Below are positions 59,759-64,000 of a stretch of DNA of 64,000 nucleotides, piece by piece. A program made the position numbers and the translations under genes. The DNA is from Defluviicoccus sp046348835 (GTDB lineage Bacteria > Pseudomonadota > Alphaproteobacteria > Rhodospirillales > Defluviicoccaceae): positions 868,001-932,000 of the forward strand of contig JAXMDM010000002.1 in the NCBI GenBank assembly GCA_046348835.1, in the 5' to 3' direction. Below the pieces are notes generated by a model. It did no database searches, was not told the origin of the DNA, and worked only from the letters and a program-made list of their open reading frames with translations. Numbering within the stretch: position 1 is the first letter of the stretch; every line of letters starts with the position of its first letter.

Positions 59759-60529
59759 CTAATGCGGCACGTCCGACCAGACCTGCCTCTTGAGCGCGTA
59801 GAGGAAGCCGGTCATCACGATGAGGAACAAGATGACCTTGATCCCCAACTGTTTCCGTTCCTCCAACGTCGGTTCGGACACCCAGGTCAGAAAAGTCACA
59901 ACATCGTGTGCCATCTGACTGACCGTGGCCTTTGTTCCATCCGCATAGGTGACGCGATCGTCAGTCAACGGCGGCGGCATGGCGATTTGATGGCCGGGAA
60001 AGTACTCGTTGAAGTACATGCCGGGGTTGAGGGTAAATCCTTCCGGGGCGGGGTCGAGGTAGCCGGTCAAGACCCCGTAGATGTAGTCCGACGCGCCGGT
60101 CCGGGCCTTGACGATCAACGACAGGTCCGGGGGCAGGGCGCCGTTATTGGCGACCCGTGCCGCCTGCTCGTTGGCAAACGGCGACGGCATGTGGTCGGCC
60201 GGCTTGGCCGCGGTCTGGAACATCTCCCCTTCATCGTTGGGGCCCGCGGTGACCTCGTACTTGGCCGCGATCTGCGTCACCTGGTCCGGATTGAAGCCGA
60301 GGTTGGTGAGATTGCGGAAGGCGAAGAATTTCAGGCTGTGACAGGCGTGGCACGACTCCTCGAACACCTGGAAACCCCGCTGTGCCGCCGCCCGGTCGAA
60401 GGTGCCGAACATGCCCGAAAACGACCAGTGTTGCGCCGGCGGGGTCACCGCGGTCGAGGCGACCGCGACGGCGCCGAGGCCGAGGGTAACGGTTGCGACG
60501 GCCAAGGCCGAAAGCGTTCGCTTGTTCAT
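59759..60529 (-). CDS. petC: Ubiquinol-cytochrome c reductase, cytochrome c1
   Basis: A 256-residue cytochrome c1. A signal peptide (about 1-25) is followed by VFEESCHACHSLKFFAFRNL, with CHACH binding heme c. NEYFPGHQIAMPPPLTDD supplies the Met ligand. A C-terminal membrane anchor (about 232-250, GIKVILFLIVMTGFLYALKR) holds it in the inner membrane. It hands electrons from the Rieske protein to a soluble cytochrome. The start overlaps the petB stop by four bases, so it is translationally coupled. Confidence 0.97.
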   Translation of the reverse strand: MNKRTLSALAVATVTLGLGAVAVASTAVTPPAQHWSFSGMFGTFDRAAAQRGFQVFEESCHACHSLKFFAFRNLTNLGFNPDQVTQIAAKYEVTAGPNDEGEMFQTAAKPADHMPSPFANEQAARVANNGALPPDLSLIVKARTGASDYIYGVLTGYLDPAPEGFTLNPGMYFNEYFPGHQIAMPPPLTDDRVTYADGTKATVSQMAHDVVTFLTWVSEPTLEERKQLGIKVILFLIVMTGFLYALKRQVWSDVPH

Positions 60530-61806
60530 TCTGCCGCTCCCCGTGCCGGAACGCCGACGCCGCTGCTGGTGACGGCAGTAGAGATGCTGGTCGGCAACGG
60601 TCGCGGTCGTTCTAGCCAGCCGAGCACCGGCATGATGATGAGGAAGAAGGCGAAGTAGAAGGCGGTGGCCGCCTGTCCCAGCGGAATGAAGAAGCCTTCC
60701 GGCGGATTGGCGCCCACGTAACCCAGTACCAGGCAATTGAGCACAAACAGCCAGAAGATCTTCTTGAACAGCGGCCGGAACCGGGCGCTCCGCACCGGCG
60801 AGGTGTCGAGCCACGGCAGGAACAGCAGGATCAGCACCGAACCGAACATGGACAGCACGCCAAGGAGCTTCGCCGGCACCAGCCCCCAGAAGAGATCGAA
60901 GGTGATGGCGCGCAAGATGGCGTAGAAGGGCAGGAAGTACCACTCAGGGACGATGTGCGGCGGCGTCACCAGCGGGTTCGCCTTGATATAGTTGTCCGGT
61001 TCGCCGAAGAAATTGGGCGCGAAGAACACGAAGAACAGAAAGAAGATCAGGAACACGCCGAGCCCGAACATGTCCTTGATGGTGTAATAGGGGGTGAACG
61101 GGAGGGTGTCCTGCGGTCCCTTGACGTCGATACCCAACGGGTTGTTGGACTTGACGCTGTGCAGCGCCCACAGGTGCACGAAGACCAAGCCGAACAGCAG
61201 GAACGGCAACAGGTAGTGGAGGGCGAAGAAGCGGTTCAGCGTCGCGTTGTCGACCGAGAACCCGCCCCACAGCCAGGTGACGATGCTTTCGCCGACGAGC
61301 GGGAAAGCCGAGAACAGGTTGGTGATGACGGTGGCGCCCCAGAAGCTCATCTGGCCCCACGGCAGTACGTAGCCCATGAACGCCGTCGCCATCATGGCGA
61401 GGAGGATGATCACGCCGATCATCCACAGGATCTCTCTAGGCGCCTTGTAGGAGCCGTAATAGAGGCCACGGAACATGTGAATATAGACGACGATGAAGAA
61501 CATCGACGCCCCGTTCATGTGGAGATAACGGAGCAGCCAGCCGTAGTTGACGTCGCGCATGATCCGCTCGACGCTTTCGAAGGCGAGCGTGGTGTGCGGC
61601 GTATAATGCATGGCGAGGAAGATGCCGGAGGCGATCATGACGATCAGGACGATCCCGGCCAGGGAGCCGAAGTTCCACCAGTAATTGAGATTCCTCGGTG
61701 TCGGATAGTCAACCAGGTCTGCCCACATCAGCGAGAAGACAGGCAGCCGCCGATCGATCCAGGCGATGACCGGGTTCTTCCATTGCTTGTTTGTTGTGCT
61801 TGCCAT
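60526..61806 (-). CDS. petB: Ubiquinol-cytochrome c reductase, cytochrome b
   Basis: A 426-residue membrane protein with eight to nine helices. The heme ligands lie in helix 2 (MHYTPHTTLAFESVE, then LRYLHMNGASMFF) and helix 4 (ALHYLLPFLLFGLVFVHLWA). The Qo-site motif PEWYFLPFYAI is intact. GQMSFWGATVITNLFSAFP is the other Qo segment. It is the full-length form with fused C-terminal helices, as in alphaproteobacteria rather than the split b6/IV type. The gene is 11 bases downstream of petA. Confidence 0.98.
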   Translation of the reverse strand: MASTTNKQWKNPVIAWIDRRLPVFSLMWADLVDYPTPRNLNYWWNFGSLAGIVLIVMIASGIFLAMHYTPHTTLAFESVERIMRDVNYGWLLRYLHMNGASMFFIVVYIHMFRGLYYGSYKAPREILWMIGVIILLAMMATAFMGYVLPWGQMSFWGATVITNLFSAFPLVGESIVTWLWGGFSVDNATLNRFFALHYLLPFLLFGLVFVHLWALHSVKSNNPLGIDVKGPQDTLPFTPYYTIKDMFGLGVFLIFFLFFVFFAPNFFGEPDNYIKANPLVTPPHIVPEWYFLPFYAILRAITFDLFWGLVPAKLLGVLSMFGSVLILLFLPWLDTSPVRSARFRPLFKKIFWLFVLNCLVLGYVGANPPEGFFIPLGQAATAFYFAFFLIIMPVLGWLERPRPLPTSISTAVTSSGVGVPARGAAE

Positions 61807-61817
61807 CAGATGATCTC

Positions 61818-62378
61818 TCAGCCGATACGGATGGTCTGGTCGGCGGTGAATTCGTAGGGGGGCACGGCGAGATTGTGCGGTGCCGGTCCCTTACGGATGC
61901 GGCCGGAGGTATCGTAGTGGGATCCGTGGCACGGGCAGAACCAGCCGCCGAAGTCGCCGCGCGGCTCTCCCGACTTCTGGCCGAGCGGAATGCAGCCGAG
62001 GTGGGTACAGACGCCGACGACGATGAGCCACTGCGCCTGTCCGGGCTTCACCCGCTCCGAATCCGCCTGCGGGTCCACCAGGCTGGCGAGCGGCGTGTCT
62101 TCCGCCATCTTGATGTCCTCGGGTGTCCGGTGATCGATGAACACCGGCTTGCCGCGCCAGACCACGGTGATCCGCTGGCCCGCCGCCACCGGCGCCAGAT
62201 CGACCCCGGTCGAGGCCAGCGCCAGCGTGTCCGCCGCCGGATTCATCGCGTCGATAAACGGCCATGCGGCGAGCGCGGCGCCGGCCGCGACCACGGTGCC
62301 GCTGGCGAACAGAAGGAAGTCGCGCCGCGTTTCGCCCCCGCCGGCGTGTGAAGGTGTGGTCGATGCCGTTTCTGCCAT
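61818..62378 (-). CDS. petA: Ubiquinol-cytochrome c reductase, Rieske iron-sulfur subunit
   Basis: A 186-residue protein. ETRRDFLLFASGTVVAAGAA combines a twin-arginine motif with the membrane anchor. The [2Fe-2S] ligands are in CTHLGCIPLG and FCPCHGSHYD, both complete, including the disulfide Cys pair. RIRKGPAPHNLAVPPYEFT is the typical ending. It is the first gene of petABC. Its promoter must lie in the 330 bases shared with the divergent trmL. Confidence 0.98.
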   Translation of the reverse strand: MAETASTTPSHAGGGETRRDFLLFASGTVVAAGAALAAWPFIDAMNPAADTLALASTGVDLAPVAAGQRITVVWRGKPVFIDHRTPEDIKMAEDTPLASLVDPQADSERVKPGQAQWLIVVGVCTHLGCIPLGQKSGEPRGDFGGWFCPCHGSHYDTSGRIRKGPAPHNLAVPPYEFTADQTIRIG

Positions 62379-62708
62379 GGAAAAAACCTCGTGCTTTCAG
62401 GCTCGGAAGCGATACCTGGCAATGACGCCGGGTTTACTCCCCGATCGGCTGCACGCTCAAGCCCGTCCCGCGCCCGCAGCGGCCACCGCGTCTCAATGAT
62501 TGCGCCCCAGCGGTCCGCTCCGCCCGGGCGAGACTTCCCCTCCGACCGCACGACCCTTCACGGGACGTTGGCACCGGAGGGCGGATCCCCTAGCCGAGAT
62601 GCATATACCAATCGTAATGGCCTGCAAAGGGCGGACTTGCGGGCCCGTTCGCTTCTGCGAAAGAGTGGGGAAGCTGGATCGGCAACCGTCAAAAATCGGC
62701 CCTTACCC
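62379..62708. promoter_or_regulatory. Divergent promoter region between petA and trmL
   Basis: A 330-base gap holding the petABC promoter on one side and the trmL promoter on the other. I could not assign a clear -35/-10 pair. A small hairpin, TTCGC/GCGAA with a four-base loop (62648-62661), lies about 50 bases before trmL. No coding potential worth reporting on either strand. Confidence 0.45.
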
Positions 62709-63239
62709 ATGCGTATCGTGCTTTTTCAGCCCGACATTCCGCAGAATGCCGGCACTCTGATCCGCCTCGCCGCCTGTCTCGGCGTCGGCTGCCAGATCGT
62801 CGAGCCGTGCGGTTTCCTCCTCGGCGACCGGCGCCTGCGCCGTGCCGGCCTGGATTACCTGGAACGGGCCGATATCCGGCGCTTCGTATCCTGGGCAGCT
62901 TTCCTGCGCGACCGGCCGCCCGGTCGGCTGGTTCTTTTGACCACCCGTGCCGAGGCCTGCTATTGCGACTTTGCCTACGACGTCGGCGACGCTCTTGTCG
63001 TCGGCCGCGAAACCGCGGGTGTACCGGCCGAGGTCCATGCGGCGGTCGATGCCCGGGTGAGGGTGCCCATGCGGCCGGAGCTGCGGTCGCTGAACGTGGC
63101 GGTGGCGGCGGCGATGGTGCTGGGCGAAGCGCTGCGCCAGACCGGCGGTTTTCCGTCGGCGGGTTACGGCGGCCCAGGGAGCAGCGGCCCGGGGAGCGGC
63201 GGCCCAGGGAGCGGCGGCCCAGGGAGCGGCGGCGGATGA
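62709..63239 (+). CDS. trmL: tRNA (cytidine(34)-2'-O)-methyltransferase, with a repetitive Gly/Pro/Ser tail
   Basis: TrmL methylates the wobble ribose of certain leucine tRNAs. The 176-residue SPOUT protein begins RIVLFQPDIPQNAGTLIRLA. VGRETAGVP and RSLNVAVAAAMVLGEALRQ form the knotted SAM site. The enzyme part ends near residue 150, where homologues usually stop. A tail of Gly-Gly-Pro-Gly-Ser units then follows, encoded by a 15-base tandem repeat. The tail is probably disordered. The ATG is chosen by homology; a longer reading in the same frame is unlikely. Confidence 0.94.
   Translation: MRIVLFQPDIPQNAGTLIRLAACLGVGCQIVEPCGFLLGDRRLRRAGLDYLERADIRRFVSWAAFLRDRPPGRLVLLTTRAEACYCDFAYDVGDALVVGRETAGVPAEVHAAVDARVRVPMRPELRSLNVAVAAAMVLGEALRQTGGFPSAGYGGPGSSGPGSGGPGSGGPGSGGG
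63171..63230 (+). repeat. Four-copy 15-base tandem repeat inside the trmL tail
   Basis: Four units of the form GGCCC(A/G)GGGAGC(A/G)GC run head to tail and encode Gly-Pro-Gly-Ser-(Ser/Gly) repeats. The last two copies are identical and the first two differ from them by one base each. Such a run is prone to copy-number change, always in frame, so the tail could vary among strains. Confidence 0.92.
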
Positions 63240-63255
63240 GGGAGAGCAACCTGCC

Positions 63256-63855
63256 ATGAACATCGAGTTCTGGTTCGAGTTCGCCAGTACCTATTCGTAT
63301 CCGGCGGCGATGCGGGTCGAGGCGGCGACCGCGGCGGCGGCGGTGGGGGTGACGTGGCGGCCGTTCCTCCTCGGGCCGATCTTTGCCGCCCAGGGATGGG
63401 GTGATTCGCCGTTCAACCTCTACGCCGCGAAGGGCCGTTACATGTGGCGCGACATGGAGCGAACGTGCGCCGCATTGGGGCTGCCCTGGCGGAAGCCGTC
63501 GGCCTTTCCCCGCTCGGGTTTGGTGGCGGCGCGCATCGCCACCGCCGCCGATGGCGAGGACTGGCTCCCCGCCTTCGTCCGAGCGGTCTACCGGGCCAAT
63601 TTTGCCGAGGACCGGGACATCACCGACCGCGGCGTGTTGGGCCGGATCCTCGAGGACCTGGGGCAGCCGGCCGCGGATGTTCTTGCCGGCGCCGATTCCG
63701 CCCCGGTCAAGGAACGGCTGCGCCGGCGCACCGAAGAGGCGGTGGGGCTCGGCCTCTTCGGCGCCCCCAGCTTCATCGTCGGCGACGAACTCTTCTGGGG
63801 CAACGACCGCCTGGACCAGGCGATCGGGCACGCCACCGCCGGGGGCGGCGGATGA
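63256..63855 (+). CDS. 2-hydroxychromene-2-carboxylate isomerase-like DsbA-fold protein
   Basis: A 199-residue protein of the DsbA-like HCCA isomerase (kappa-class GST-like) family. IEFWFEFASTYSYPAAMRVE is the N-terminal glutathione-binding strand with the conserved catalytic-type Ser. WRPFLLGPIFAAQGWGDSPF and MWRDMERTCAALGLPWRKPS follow, as in the family. GLFGAPSFIVGDELFWGNDRL is the conserved C-terminal block. Naphthalene-pathway members isomerise HCCA; in this genomic setting the substrate is unknown. Its stop overlaps the hemF start as ATGA, so both are co-translated. Confidence 0.92.
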   Translation: MNIEFWFEFASTYSYPAAMRVEAATAAAAVGVTWRPFLLGPIFAAQGWGDSPFNLYAAKGRYMWRDMERTCAALGLPWRKPSAFPRSGLVAARIATAADGEDWLPAFVRAVYRANFAEDRDITDRGVLGRILEDLGQPAADVLAGADSAPVKERLRRRTEEAVGLGLFGAPSFIVGDELFWGNDRLDQAIGHATAGGGG

Positions 63856-64000
63856 GCGCCTCGCCCGAACAGCGCGCCGCCGCCGCGACGTGGTTCGACC
63901 AACTGCGCGACCGGCTGATCGCCGCCTTCGAAGCGATCGAGGCGGACGGCCCGGGGAACGGGCCGGCCGGATCGTTCGAGGCAACGACCTGGCAGCGGCC
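63852..64000 (+). CDS. hemF: Coproporphyrinogen III oxidase, aerobic (3' end outside window)
   Basis: Only the first 49 codons are present. MSASPEQRAAAATWFDQLRD and RLIAAFEAIEAD, then FEATTWQR, match the N-terminus of HemF, whose next residues normally continue the conserved W-x-R-P segment. HemF converts coproporphyrinogen III to protoporphyrinogen IX with oxygen for heme synthesis. The start overlaps the stop of the HCCA-isomerase-like gene. With petABC and trmL nearby, this is a familiar alphaproteobacterial neighbourhood. The assignment is good but rests on a short stretch. Confidence 0.85.
   Translation, partial: MSASPEQRAAAATWFDQLRDRLIAAFEAIEADGPGNGPAGSFEATTWQR

Overview
The window is a GC-rich stretch of bacterial chromosome. 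Gene content and order point to an alphaproteobacterium, most likely of the Rhodospirillales type. The evidence is the run hrcA-grpE-dnaK-dnaJ-dapB, the divergent run rph-rdgB-hemW with rsmI-yraN-gshB behind it, and a petABC (bc1 complex) operon with separate cytochrome b and c1 genes next to trmL and hemF. The species is not named because nothing in the sequence decides it. Coding density is high. No rRNA, tRNA, CRISPR array, insertion sequence, phage gene or replication origin was recognised.

Layout. 1-8.4 kb: surface polysaccharide genes, with the dTDP-L-rhamnose genes rfbA(partial)-rfbC-rfbD, a double GT2 glycosyltransferase on the opposite strand, a GT2, a GT4, and an AT-rich methyltransferase carrying two DUF4214 modules. 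8.4-12.3 kb: accessory genes (paired SMR exporters, a UPF0178 protein, a small secreted orphan, a secreted hydrolase, a HisKA-like mini-protein), including a 600-base gap without a gene. 12.4-22 kb: glnD, a cysteine-hydrolase-fold protein with Ser in place of Cys, mutS, a macrodomain protein, ppa, a Tat-exported polysaccharide deacetylase homologue and a GNAT. 22-30 kb: envelope genes (OmpA lipoprotein, beta-barrel protein, AmpG, EI24 protein, bactofilin, lipoprotein), adenosine kinase and nth.

30-36.5 kb: the heat-shock operon hrcA-grpE-dnaK-dnaJ, running on into dapB and an ankyrin lipoprotein, with a strong hairpin between dnaK and dnaJ. 36.6-43.4 kb: rph-rdgB-hemW, a penicillin-binding-protein activator homologue, rsmI-yraN, gshB and ftsB. 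43.6-54.9 kb: mtnA, ydcF, aqpZ, DUF488, a zinc metallopeptidase, a P2-type ATPase with altered ion ligands, a RhaD-like aldolase/dehydrogenase fusion, panD and a cytochrome c. 55-58.7 kb: a four-gene MCE lipid-transport operon (STAS-MlaE, MlaF, MlaD, PqiC-like lipoprotein). 59-62.4 kb: the bc1 complex operon and a secreted helical protein. 62.7-64 kb: trmL with a repetitive tail, an HCCA-isomerase-like protein and the start of hemF.

How the genes work together. Much of the window concerns the cell envelope: rhamnose donor synthesis and glycosyltransfer, muropeptide recycling, PBP activation, divisome (FtsB), cytoskeletal scaffold (bactofilin) and phospholipid transport (Mla). I found no clear new multi-gene system. 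The best leads are individual oddities: catalytically altered members of known families (15.3, 20.3 and 49.2 kb), the His-less HisKA mini-protein (12.0 kb), the AT-rich DUF4214-methyltransferase (7.2-8.4 kb), unexplained intergenic hairpins and half-site clusters, and a coding minisatellite in trmL.
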